64,000 bases of DNA. Origin: Metridium senile. Taxonomy: Eukaryota > Cnidaria > Anthozoa > Actiniaria > Metridiidae. The translations under genes and the position numbers were made by a program. Positions 53,117 to 64,000 of this stretch are shown one piece after another. The notes beneath the pieces were generated by a model. It did not search any database. It had not been told where the DNA came from and was given only the letters and a program-made list of their open reading frames with translations. The stretch spans positions 1-64,000 of the forward strand of contig OX459103.1 in the NCBI GenBank assembly GCA_949775045.1, given 5' to 3'. Numbering within the stretch: the first letter of the stretch is position 1; the number at the start of each line of letters is the position of its first letter.

Positions 53117-55926
53117 ATGGCTGTTCTAGTAACAATAATCCTGTTGGTTGTGCTTGGCTGTGCAGTCTCTTGTCCTCAGGTATCGGCACTGGTTTTAAGT
53201 AAAACTGACTTGGAGCGAGATAGCAGCCTTTTATTTCATTTTCAGAAGTGTTTATTTTCTTTATTCGTTCATTCATCCGTCCATTCATTCATTCATTCAT
53301 TTGTTTCATCCACTTGTTTCTCCATTCCTGTCTATTTCCTTCCTTTCCTCCTTAAATCTTATTCTTCCTTTCATCCCTCCTCCCACCTCCATCCTCCCCT
53401 CCTCCCTTGCTCTCATTTCTTGTCAGCCATGTTTATTAACTACTGTTTTATACGTTGTTTGTTCATAGAAATACGAGTTCTCAATCTCGACCAAATGGGA
53501 TGGTTCTCCAATCAATCACAATCCTATCAAGTTCACACTAAGTGCAGAAGATAACCTAAACGTGCGTTTGGAAGTAAGTGGGCCGTTTTTTGACCAGCCA
53601 GGAAAACCCCCCTGCCTTGCTGGACAGCCATGCTGGCAACTATGGAACTATGAAGGTACATTAACTTGTTCAGTCTCGATTACAGTGGAAAAAATACAGT
53701 TATGAATGAATGGGTTGACAGAAATTAATTATGGGACATGAAAGGAAGGAGGGAAAACAGGAAAATAAATTGGGACGAATCGAAGCAAAGAAGAAAGAAG
53801 AGGACTGCTTTGTTCCCTCATTTAACTTATCTCATTATATTGTGTTTAGTCGCTGAAGTATTTTTCCTTGGGGAGAAAGAAAAGTACTTGGAGCTGGAAG
53901 TTTCTCCGTAAGTAATATATGATATATATGAATGTATGTAGCCTGCGTTACATCCGAAAATTCCGGATGTAACGCAGCCTAGAATATGTGATGCATACAG
54001 CATTTCTTTGAAAAGGGTACATTGTGTCGTCTGCATGCAAATAATCGAACATTGGACTGTAGTTTGGTCGGAAGATCGTATATATATACTAGGTCCGATC
54101 ACGGACCCTTGAGGGACGACACTTGTTACTGGCTCCCAAGAAAACATTTCCCCTTCACATACTACTCTTTGCTGTTGCTGGGATAGAAAGCGCTCTATCC
54201 AATGGTTGATGTTGTTATTAATCCCATATTCTTTGAGCTTTCGTATCAACTTGTTGTGGAGTACCTTGTCAAAGGCGTTTGCAAAATTATTGTCTAATTA
54301 CTTTCTTCTTCTTATGTTTGTCTTAGTTATGGGCCTCATCTACTACTTCTTCTCGATGGAGTACGAAAACCTTTCAAGGTAAGAACTCTTTAAATAGTAG
54401 TCTTGATTCATTAATTATTTACATACTGAACAACATTTACATAATACTGAACAATCAATTATAAAAGGTATATATAATATGTATGATAAGAAAAATAGTA
54501 ATTCAAGATATTTATATATGATACATTAAAATATTTTATAATTATTCGAGAAAAATTATATCTAAAATTAAGTAAGCTCCTATGAATTAAAATACTTTTA
54601 AAACGTTATTATTTTTGTTATAATGAATGGACGGCCCCTATTTCTTAAAATACGATTCCTGCTGGGTGGTAGTAGATGAAACAGTGAACTTTCATGGGAA
54701 CTTATTTCCCCGCAAAGTTTGCAATCCATCTCCCATAAGATACTTGAAATAGAGAAACATTTTAACGACAACTGACGCTTTACACGTTTTCACGAAATCC
54801 TCTCTACGTTTTGTCCGCTATAAACTACTCCACCAGTTCCTAATAAATGTTTTTGTATATCATACGACAGACCAAGCTACCGATGAGGTATTCAGCATCC
54901 ATTGATCACGCCAAGAAGACATGGAACGGGACGGCCATTGTACCCATCGACTATTTCCCGCCAGACATGAAGAAGATCAACGCGTACGCCATACATGGAC
55001 CTGATAACGCCAAAGTGTATGAATCACTCTACCCTGCAAAGAACACTGCTTACCCTGATTTGTAAGTATTCCCGGTATAACTTATGGGCTCCCTATGGAA
55101 GAGGAAGGGGATTGGAACCGGAGGGGAAGGAACTTTAAGATTCCTCACTATGCGGCCACGTTTTCCCTCATAGACTAGGGTAACTTTGTAGTGTCAGTTC
55201 ATGACTGGCTGTTTGTCTGTATATCCGTGTCTTTGTTAAGAGCTAGAATGTCTATCTGTCTGTCTGCCTGTCATTTTATCTGTTTGAATATCTGTCATCA
55301 TATCTACCTACAACTATCTGACTGTCATTTTGATTGTTTGAACATCTGTCTGTCTGTCTGTATGTATGTATATCCGTGTCTTTGTTAAGACTGTCTGTCT
55401 GTCTGTCTGTCTGTCTGACCGTTTTTAGTTCATTTTCTCCAATATTGAACAAAAACGAACTTTTACAAAGGTGGTGACGTCATTATTCACATCAAACTAC
55501 AAACTGATGTACCCACTCTCCCACTCCCATCTACACTCCGGGCAAATGTTGCTGTGGTCGGTGTGTTTTGACCATGCTTCTGCCTTTGATTTGGGATTAT
55601 TTTCTCGACATTTGTGTCCAAAACTGTCCATTAGTTTGGCTATAATAGACTGTTAGAAATAAAGTAGCTATTCATAATCTGTAGGTAATATAATGAAATT
55701 TGTTACACCGTAAAAAAATGTTGGCTTAACTTTACTGACGTTTCACTATTAATCTATTCACAATCTGTGCATCAGTTTGGCTAATAAAATACTGTCAATA
55801 ATAACGCAGCTATTCATAATCTGTTTCAGCCATCGACTGCAATTCTTCCAAGATTTCAAATTCAAGTCTATGTTCCCACAGGGATGGAAACAACCCATGT
55901 CACCATTCTGGGTTGCAAGATTATAA
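53117..55926 (+). CDS. UPF0462 family protein (human C4orf33 homologue), 6 exons
   Basis: Join: 53,117-53,179; 53,469-53,655; 53,850-53,907; 54,327-54,378; 54,871-55,061; 55,830-55,926. All introns are GT-AG and the exons join in frame to 215 residues ending in TAA. Conserved family features in order are KWDGSPINHNP, SGPFFDQPGKP, LWNYEVAEVFFL, KYLELEVSPYGPHLLLLLDG, KKTWNGTAIVP, YFPPDMKKINAYAIHG, YESLYP, and a final PDFHRLQFFQDF with WKQPMSPFW. The family has no firmly established function. Its fold is suggested to resemble carbohydrate-binding beta sandwiches. Exon 1 encodes a hydrophobic leader (MAVLVTIILLVVLGCAVSC) that the human protein lacks, so this homologue is probably secreted or ER-resident. 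Intron 3 holds a retroelement fragment. Confidence 0.9.
53255..53320. repeat. Short (ATTC)n run in intron 1
   Basis: CATTCATTCATTCATT-type repeats inside the first intron of the UPF0462 gene. Confidence 0.8.
53944..53976. repeat. 33-bp hairpin in intron 3
   Basis: TGCGTTACATCCG is perfectly inverted as CGGATGTAACGCA across a 7-bp spacer, next to the retroelement fragment. Confidence 0.9.
53985..54295 (-). pseudogene. LINE reverse-transcriptase fragment in intron 3
   Basis: The minus-strand frame contains the RT palm region in order: FANAFDKVLHNKLIRKL, then INHWIERFLSQ, then VPQGSVIGPS. After that point a frameshift leaves the catalytic Asp-Asp box (ADDTM) in another frame. Both ends are missing. 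It is antisense to the host gene and inactive. Confidence 0.75.
55190..55425. repeat. (CTGT)n-derived array in intron 5
   Basis: Irregular TCTGTCTGTC repeats, including a duplicated CGTGTCTTTGTTAAGA block near 55,226 and 55,375. Confidence 0.9.
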
Positions 55927-56350
55927 TGTTCATATATATCAATCATATTTAATCATCTTGCTAGCACAAATATAATCATGTAGCATTGAAATCAGATGAA
56001 GCCTGGGGCGAGTTAAGTCCCGCAATGGCGTCTGGGATTGTTATACATCATACTTCGATCATTAGCAAATGACGTCACTGTCCATGTAGCCATCCCGAGT
56101 TTCTATGTTTGACTTAACTCACACGAGGCCTCTTCTCGATTCTGCATTGGCGAGTAGGCCATTTTCACAATGACGTCATTTTGCTACCAGTACCAGAATG
56201 CTTTACGGCTTTTCTCAGTTTATTGTTCAAATTTTTAAATCCTCTCGTGAATAGTTACACTGATTATTTACAAAAAAAAGTAGGCAAAGCATTCTGGTCT
56301 TGGTAGTAAATGATATTATGATGCAATTGTAGCCCATTTCCTAATTAATA
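55927..56350. other. Intergenic, no gene recognised
   Basis: Unique sequence with two similar patches (GACGTCA-TTGC; AGCATTCTGG near 56,196 and its inverse region near 56,288). No polyadenylation signal of canonical form was found soon after the stop. Confidence 0.4.
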
Positions 56351-56361
56351 GAAACAAAACT

Positions 56362-56745
56362 GTTGGGCTTCCTATGGTATAAAATATTCCTAACAAAGAC
56401 TTAAGAATGTTATAAACATCGTATTGGGCTTCCTGTTGTATCATATACGTAACAGTAACTTAACGAATATTGTAATCATTTGTTTATGGGCTTCCTGTGG
56501 TATTAAATATCCTTAAAGCAAAACTAAACACAATGTTAAGAATATCGATTTGGGCTTCCTGTGGTATTAAATATTTTTCAAGAAAATGTTACTAATAAAA
56601 CATTTTTTTGGGGTTTCTTGTTGTATAAAGAACATACTGACTGCTACTTGCAAATATATGTACTTCATTGTTTATTGTTGGAAAATAAAACATTTTTCGT
56701 TGGTGAAACAGTGATGATGACATGGGCTACCTGTGGTATTCTGAA
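56362..56745. repeat. Diverged tandem repeat, TGGGCTTCCTGTGGTATTAA
   Basis: Six copies near 56,363, 56,424, 56,487, 56,552, 56,610 and 56,723. Spacing is about 60-65 bp except the last. Each is followed by an AT-rich segment with AAGAATGTT-like words. Confidence 0.85.
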
Positions 56746-57940
56746 GCAATAGTTGCTTGTGTAGCTTGGCAGTCTACACAATTGTGAAAAAGAAATGACT
56801 TTCGTTTATTCTTCTTCGCAATTCCACAGACCATTGAACTACACAGACTATTAAAGTGTACTCATTTGTTAAATACTATTCTAGTGTTTGGAAAAATATT
56901 TGCATTTCACTGAAAAAGTAGTTTGATGCAATATAATTAAGTTAATAATTTTTTTTTTATTAATTCTTTGAAACCCATTAATTCTCACAAAACAAGAAAA
57001 AGAACAAAAAAAAACACAAACAAACAAACAAATCAATCGCAAATCAACAAACAAACCACAAACTAGAGACATAAAGAAGAAAAACATTCTTTCTTCCATT
57101 TTGTTTCTTGTCCCGGTTGTCTTATAATTATATACATTTTGGGATTCCTGTGTTTTTCCTCTTTCACTCCATTAGCGCATGCTCAAATACAACCGCTGAT
57201 CACACCTGACAGGGAAAAATATAAATATAACGATAAGTAGATTGAGCGAAATGAATCGTTTGTAAAAAGGTGAGCCATTTTATTTCTTTTATATTAACTA
57301 CTACATACAATAGACTTGATGAGTATTTTTTTTTTGCTGTCATTTGTGAGTTTTTTGATCCACACAGCGCTAAAGTTACGACAATTTTCAAAACTTGCTT
57401 GAGTCAGCAAGTCGATGTGAAAAAGTGCAAAATTAAAAACAGCATTAAGCTTATATTAAAATTGACTGCAGTTTTGTCCAAATCTTGTATTATAGCTGAT
57501 TTATTAAGTTATCCTTATTATAACAAATTGCTGTTATCTCCAATTTTCACAGTTTTCTTAAATTTCTCAATCAGTTAATATATGATTTCACAGTACGTTC
57601 CAAGAAAGGCTTGCTTGCATTGTCTGTAAAGTTTAATTGATGTCATATTTCTTGATCAATTATTACATCGTATTCACGTGTCTTTCGATTGATTATTACT
57701 TAAGGAAGTTTCTTCGTGTTGTTTCCAGTCAATCTATAATAAAAGTACGAGAGTTGTAGTTATTACTATTGCCATAGTATAAAGCTTACTCAATAAAATA
57801 TAAATTATTAGTACATCAAAAACATTAAAATATATAACATCAGCCTATGTAAAACTTCTTATATATCAGAACTTCTACATTGTAGTGAATATTATTTTGA
57901 GTAAAAAATGCAATCTACATTCATAATTTACTCTTTATTA
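56746..57940. other. Intergenic, possible UBXN6 upstream region
   Basis: AT-rich, with an (ACAA)n-like patch near 57,005-57,055. No coding exon is supported. A noncoding first exon of UBXN6 may lie here, because an acceptor precedes its ATG exon. Confidence 0.4.
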
Positions 57941-57944
57941 ATTA

Positions 57945-58255
57945 CTTGTTCATTCATTCATTTCTTTATTCATCCATTTTTCTTTCATTTACAGTCATTC
58001 ATTCACCCATTTATTTGTTTATTCATTCATCCATTCATCCATCCATCCATCCATCCATTCATCCATCCATCCATCCATCCATCCATCCATCCATCCATCC
58101 ATCCATCCATCCATTCATCCATTCATCCATTCATCCATTCATCCATCCATTCATTCATCCATCCATCCATTCATTCATCCATTCATCCATCCATCCATTC
58201 ATTCATCCATTCATCCATTCATCCATCCATCCATACATTCATTCATCCATTCAAT
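57945..58255. repeat. (CATC)n / CATTCATC array
   Basis: Regular ATCCATCCATCC repeats with TTC variants, ending about 50 bp before the UBXN6 exon acceptor. Confidence 0.95.
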
Positions 58256-58320
58256 CTTTACTGATTTTCTGGTAATCATGATGACCATCATTTTTCTCTG
58301 ATTTTAGTACCCATAAAGCC

Positions 58321-59976
58321 ATGAAGAAGTTTTTTGAGAAGGCAAAACTTGAGATCAAGTTCAGGAAGGCAGGGGAGGGTCATACATTAGCTGAAGATAA
58401 ATCAAGCAGGCCATCAACATCTCAATCTAGTGCTTCTACTGCAAGGGCTGAACCTAGTTCTAGTGCACAGAGGGCTGGAGTAGTAAGTTTACCCAGTGTA
58501 TTAATTAATTTAATTCAGTCATAAATTAATTAATTTTATTAATTATTGATTAATCAATTCACTTTTGAATCATTAATTGTTATTCATTTGTTAATTTATT
58601 CCTTCAAATGTTGTTATTTCTTTATTCATTCATAAAGTCATTTATTTTATTAAGTTTATTGGTTGATGAATTAATGGGTTTATTGATTAACTGACTGATT
58701 AATTAATTAATTCATTATTTTATTCATTCATCCATTCATTCCTCCATCCATTCATTCATCCATTCATCCATTCATTCCTCCATCCATTCATTCATCCATT
58801 CATTCCTCCATCCATTCATTCATCCATTCATCCATTCATTCCTCCATCCATTCATTCATCCATTCATCCATTCATTCCTCCATCCATTCATTCATCCATT
58901 CATTGATTGATTTAGTTAGTCAATCAGTTTGTCAATTAATCAGCCACTACTATTACTGGGCCATTCCACCGTGACGGACATTACATTCGCAGACCTAAAT
59001 AAGCTTGTGTTTCATACACAGTTGCATTATCTTACAATTTATTTTTTCACACAACTGTCTTAGAACCTTGTCTACAATTTGCATGAAAAAAGTTTTCAGA
59101 AATAATTTTCGACTTGTCAGTTTTTTGTCCAAAAGGACTGTGACGGACATTACAGCTAAAACTACCACTAATTCCAGTTGGGTAAATTAGAAGTGAAATT
59201 CCTGTGAATTGTGAGAAGTTTATAGCAAACAAATGCTTTTTAGCATTTGGTTATAGGTTAAGTTTTCTTACTGAAGACCTATATTTTTTAGTTGTTTTTT
59301 CTATTTTTTTAAATAAGGGAATATTTAGCGTGACGGACATTACAAGAAACGTGACGGACATTACAAATGGCAAATTCAGTAAGTCAAATATAAGAAAATT
59401 GCCTAATTGGCTTAGTAAATATCACATAGAATAAATAATATTACAGTAAAATCACATTGAGAACCTTAGTAGGTTAACTCTCTTTTTGGAGCACGCTTTT
59501 TAATGTTGTCAAATTTTCATTATTTCAATGTCTCATGTGGAATGACCCTACTATATTCCATAGATGATATCTTACATTAAAATATATGTTTCTATAATTC
59601 TGTTTTATTCCAGGCAGCCCTCCAGAGATTTAGCCAACAAGAGAAACCATCCACTAAGAAGCCTCAATCAGTAACAGCAACATGGAAGCATGAATCACAA
59701 TCATCAACCAGTGGAACTGCTCAAAATAATAGTACATCGTTAGAGCATAGAAAAATGAGAAGTGAAGGTATTTGAGTTAAATAAATAGATACATAATAAT
59801 TATAAATAAATCATTGAGCACACATCACTTCTCTTAAGAAGTTGATAAGATTTTTTTTTGGTGATCAATCTGTTGATTAATTCCTTCATTTGTATCCAGT
59901 TCAAATGGAAATTGAAGCAGAAAGGATTAGAAATGCTGCTTCATCAAGTCCCATTCCTCCTCTTGTCCCACATGAG
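58321..59976 (+). CDS. UBX domain-containing protein 6, 5' part (3 exons; continues past window)
   Basis: Join: 58,321-58,482; 59,614-59,767; 59,900-59,976, all with GT-AG sites and compatible phases (0, 1, 0). The protein starts [20 protein letters not shown], which closely matches the conserved UBXN6/UBXD1 N-terminus that contacts p97/VCP. It goes on through a Ser-rich linker, [11 protein letters not shown], and a helical [11 protein letters not shown] segment that fits the family's early region. The PUB and UBX domains would be encoded beyond the right edge. UBXN6 works with p97 in endolysosomal sorting and ER-associated degradation. A TTTTAG acceptor ends 13 nt before the ATG, so the 5' UTR is probably spliced. 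The second intron contains nothing notable, while the third is the giant minisatellite. Confidence 0.85.
58710..58915. repeat. CATTCATTCCTCCATCCATT minisatellite in UBXN6 intron 1
   Basis: About five copies of a unit of 24-36 bp (ATTCCTCCATCCATTCATTC plus ATCC) next to TTAATTAATT-rich sequence. Confidence 0.92.
58958..59548. mobile_element. 591-bp TIR element with TACT duplication and four GTGACGGACATTACA motifs
   Basis: The ends GGGCCATTCCAC (58,958-58,969) and GTGGAATGACCC (59,537-59,548) are inverted copies with one difference. TACT flanks both sides (58,954-58,957 and 59,549-59,552). The motif GTGACGGACATTACA occurs in direct orientation at 58,971, 59,140, 59,330 and 59,351. It has no long ORF and so is non-autonomous, inserted in UBXN6 intron 1. 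Confidence 0.8.
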
Positions 59977-59995
59977 GTAAGTCTACATCAATGAC

Positions 59996-60450
59996 TACCA
60001 CAATTATTATCATCACCACCACCACAATTATCATCACCACCACCACAATTATCATCGCCACCACCACAATTATCATCACCACCACCACAATTATCATCGC
60101 CACCACCACAATTATCATCACCACCACCACAATTATCATCACCACCACCACAATTATCATCACAACCACCACAATTACCACCACCACCACCACAATTATC
60201 ATCACCACCACCACAATTATCATCACACCACCACAATTATCATCACCACCACCACAATTATCACCACCACCACCACAATTATCATCACCACCACCACAAT
60301 TATCATCACCAACACCACAATTATCATCACAACCACCACAATTATCACCACCACCACCACAATTATCATCACCACCACCACAATTATCATCACCACCACC
60401 ACAATTATCATCGCCACCACCACAATTATCATCACCACCACCACAATTAT
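59996..60450. repeat. 21-bp minisatellite, CCACCACCACAATTATCATC unit
   Basis: About 22 copies of a 21-bp unit start 20 bp after the UBXN6 exon 3 donor. A few copies have GCC or ACA substitutions. Frames through it are artefacts. Confidence 0.95.
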
Positions 60451-60519
60451 CATCATCATCAAAACCATCATGATCATCACCACCGACAGCACTACCATCA
60501 CCACATGCACCACTATCAT

Positions 60520-63500
60520 CATCACCATTATCATCACCACCACTATCATTATCACCATTATCACCACCACCACTATTATCATCACCATTATCACCACCAC
60601 CACTATTATCATCACCATTATCACCACCACCACTATTATCATCACCATTATCACCACCACCACTATTATCATCACCATTATCACCACCACCACTATCATC
60701 ATCACCATTATCACCACCACCACTATCATCATCACCATTATCACCACCACCACTATCATCATCACCATTATCACCACCACCACTATCATCATCACCATTA
60801 TCACCACCACCACTATTATCATCACCATTATCACCACCACCACTATTATCATCACCATTATCACCACCACCACTATTATCATCACCATTATCACCACCAC
60901 CACTATTATCATCACCATTATCACCACCACCACTATTATCATCACCATTATCACCACCACCACTATCATCATCACCATTATCACCACCACCACTATTATC
61001 ATCACCATTATCACCACCACCACTATTATCATCACCATTATCACCACCACCACTATTATCATCACCATTATCACCACCACCACTATTATCATCACCATTA
61101 TCACCACCACCACTATTATCATCACCATTATCACCACCACCACTATTATCATCACCATTATCACCACCACCACTATTATCATCACCATTATCACCACCAC
61201 CACTATCATCATCACCATTATCACCACCACTATCATCATCACCATTATCACCACCACCACTATCATCATCACCATTATCACCACCACCACTATTATCATC
61301 ACCATTATCACCACCACCACTATCATCACCATTATCACCACCACTATCATCATCACCATTATCACCACCACCACTATTATTATCACCATTATCACCACCA
61401 CCACTATCATCATCACCATTATCACCACCACCACTATTATCATCACCATTATCACCACCACCACTATCATCATCACCATTATCACCACCACCACTATTAT
61501 CATCACCATTATCACCACCACCACTATCATCATCACCATTATCACCACCACCACTATTATCATCACCATTATCACCACCACCACTATCATCATCACCATT
61601 ATCACCACCACCACTATCATCATCACCATTATCACCACCACCACTATCATCATCACCATTATCACCACCACCACTATCATCATCACCATTATCACCACCA
61701 CCACTATCATCATCACCATTATCACCACCACCACTATTATCATCACCATTATCACCACCACCACTATCATCATCACCATTATCACCACCACTATCATCAT
61801 CACCATTATCACCACCACCACTATCATCATCACCATTATCACCACCACCACTATCATCGTCACCATTATCACCACCACCACTATCATCATCACCATTATC
61901 ACCACCACCACTATTATCATCACCATTATCACCACCACTATCATCATCACCATTATCACCACCACCACTATTATCATCACCATTATCACCACCACCACTA
62001 TTATCATCACCATTATCACCACCACCACTATCATCATCACCATTATCACCACCACTATCATCATCACCATTATCACCACCACCACTATTATCATCACCAT
62101 TATCACCACCACCACTATTATCATCACCATTATCACCACCACCACTATCATCATCACCATTATCACCACCACCACTATCATCATCACCATTATCACCACC
62201 ACCACTATCATCATCACCATTATCACCACCACCACTATTATCATCACCATTATCACCACCACCACTATTATCATCACCATTATCACCACCACCACTATCA
62301 TCATCACCATTATCACCACCACCACTATTATCATCACCATTATCATCACCACCACTATCATCATCACCATTATCACCACCACCACTATCATCATCACCAT
62401 TATCACCACCACCACTATTATCATCACCATTATCACCACCACTATCATCATCACCATTATCACCACCACTATCATCATCACCATTATCACCACCACCACT
62501 ATTATCATCACCATTATCACCACCACCACTATCATCATCACCATTATCACCACCACCACTATCATCATCACCATTATCACCACCACTATCATCATCACCA
62601 TTATCACCACCACCACTATTATCATCACCATTATCACCACCACCACTATTATCATCACCATTATCACCACCACCACTATCATCATCACCATTATCACCAC
62701 CACCACTATTATCATCACCATTATCACCACCACCACTATTATCATCACCATTATCACCACCACCACTATCATCATCACCATTATCACCACCACCACTATT
62801 ATCATCACCATTATCACCACCACCACTATTATCATCACCATTATCACCACCACCACTATTATTATCACCATTATCACCACCACCACTATTATCATCACCA
62901 TTATCACCACCACTATCATCATCACCATTATCACCACCACCACTATCATCATCACCATTATCACCACCACCACTATCATCATCACCATTATCACCACCAC
63001 CACTATCATCATCACCATTATCACCACCACCACTATTATCATCACCATTATCACCACCACCACTATTATCATCACCATTATCACCACCACCACTATCATC
63101 ATCACCATTATCACCACCACCACTATTATCATCACCATTATCACCACCACCACTATCATCATCACCATTATCACCACCACCACTATTATCATCACCATTA
63201 TCACCACCACCACTATCATCATCACCATTATCACCACCACCACTATCATCATCACCATTATCACCACCACCACTATCATCATCACCATTATCACCACCAC
63301 TATCATCATCACCATTATCATCACCACCACTATCATTATCATCACCATTATCACCACCACCACTATCATTATCACCATTATCACCACCACCACTATCATT
63401 ATCACCATTATCACCACCACCACTATCATCATCACCATTATCACCACCACCACTATTATCATCACCATTATCACCACCACCACTATTATCATCACCATTC

Positions 63501-64000
63501 ACCACCACTATCATCATCACCATTATCACCACCACCACTATCATCATCACCATTATCACCACCACCACTATTATCATCACCATTATCACCACCACCACTA
63601 TCATCATCACCATTATCACCACCACTATCATCATCACCATTATCACCACCACCACTATTATCATCACCATTATCACCACCACCACTATTATCATCACCAT
63701 TATCACCACCACCACTATTATCATCACCATTATCACCACCACCACTATCATCATCACCATTATCACCACCACCACTATTATCATCACCATTATCACCACC
63801 ACCACTATTATCATCACCATTATCACCACCACCACTATTATCATCACCATTATCACCACCACCACTATCATCATCACCATTATCACCACCACTATCATCA
63901 TCACCATTATCACCACCACCACTATTATCATCACCATTATCACCACCACCACTATTATCATCACCATTATCACCACCACCACTATTATCATCACCATTAT
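60520..64000. repeat. 30-bp minisatellite, CCACCACCACTATYATCATC unit (runs off window)
   Basis: At least 115 copies of a 30-bp unit ending ACCATTATCA. Nearly all variation is one T/C site (TATTATC or TATCATC) and a 3-bp CCA deletion giving 27-bp copies, plus rare extra changes. It lies inside UBXN6 intron 3. Both unit lengths are multiples of 3 and the unit lacks stops, which produces huge minus-strand frames rich in Gly and Asp that are not genes. Confidence 0.97.

Noticed and set aside
59927..63997. 1,356-codon minus-strand ORF rich in Gly-Gly-Asp-Asn
   Set aside because: Produced by a stop-free 30-bp repeat. It begins and ends within the array, and its 3' end overlaps the UBXN6 exon antisense.

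Overview
This window is eukaryotic nuclear DNA from an invertebrate animal, most likely a cnidarian and probably an anthozoan. It is AT-rich, its genes are split by spliceosomal introns, and it holds two near-complete non-LTR retrotransposons plus many short terminal-inverted-repeat (TIR) elements. One gene encodes a secreted protein with six ShKT domains, an architecture common in cnidarians. Nothing prokaryotic is present: no operons, CRISPR arrays or Shine-Dalgarno-type starts. The organism call is inference from gene families and repeat style, not from a marker gene.

Layout. (1) 1-13,420 is a tandem satellite with a 98-bp unit. Its left part is homogeneous, its right part diverged, with nested higher-order repeats of 12, 13 and 17 units, and its right edge changes to a unit of about 145 bp. 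The array runs off the left end. (2) 13,420-28,120 is a transposon-rich stretch. It holds a tRNA-like/SINE head, several hairpin or TIR elements, an unidentified coding fragment, an endonuclease-reverse transcriptase LINE (ORF 17,024-20,194), a decayed Penelope-like fragment, and an apparently intact two-ORF LINE (22,086-26,011) nested inside a TIR element. (3) 28,169-29,590, minus strand, is an intronless F-box/leucine-rich-repeat gene with a CpG-rich upstream region. (4) 30,410-52,312, plus strand, is a multi-exon gene for a secreted mucin-like protein with six ShKT domains, reconstructed from splice sites. All internal exons are phase 1-1. Its first coding intron (10.4 kb) is packed with TIR elements and 5'-truncated retroelements, and its later introns are almost wholly simple repeats. 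(5) 53,117-55,926 is a complete six-exon gene for a UPF0462 (human C4orf33) homologue with an added signal peptide. (6) 58,321 to beyond the right end is the 5' part of UBXN6, a p97/VCP cofactor. Its third intron is a minisatellite of at least 3.5 kb that runs off the window.

The host genes do not form an obvious pathway. The F-box protein and UBXN6 both belong to the ubiquitin system, but their proximity is probably accidental. The most unusual features are the satellite's hairpin-bearing monomer with higher-order structure, exon-tail duplications carrying extra copies of splice donors in the ShKT gene, a probable GC-AG intron that is also an open reading frame, a zero-length-exon splice signature, and long two-state minisatellites. 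I found no convincing wholly new biological system. The many long ORFs made by repeat arrays are artefacts and are not annotated as genes.
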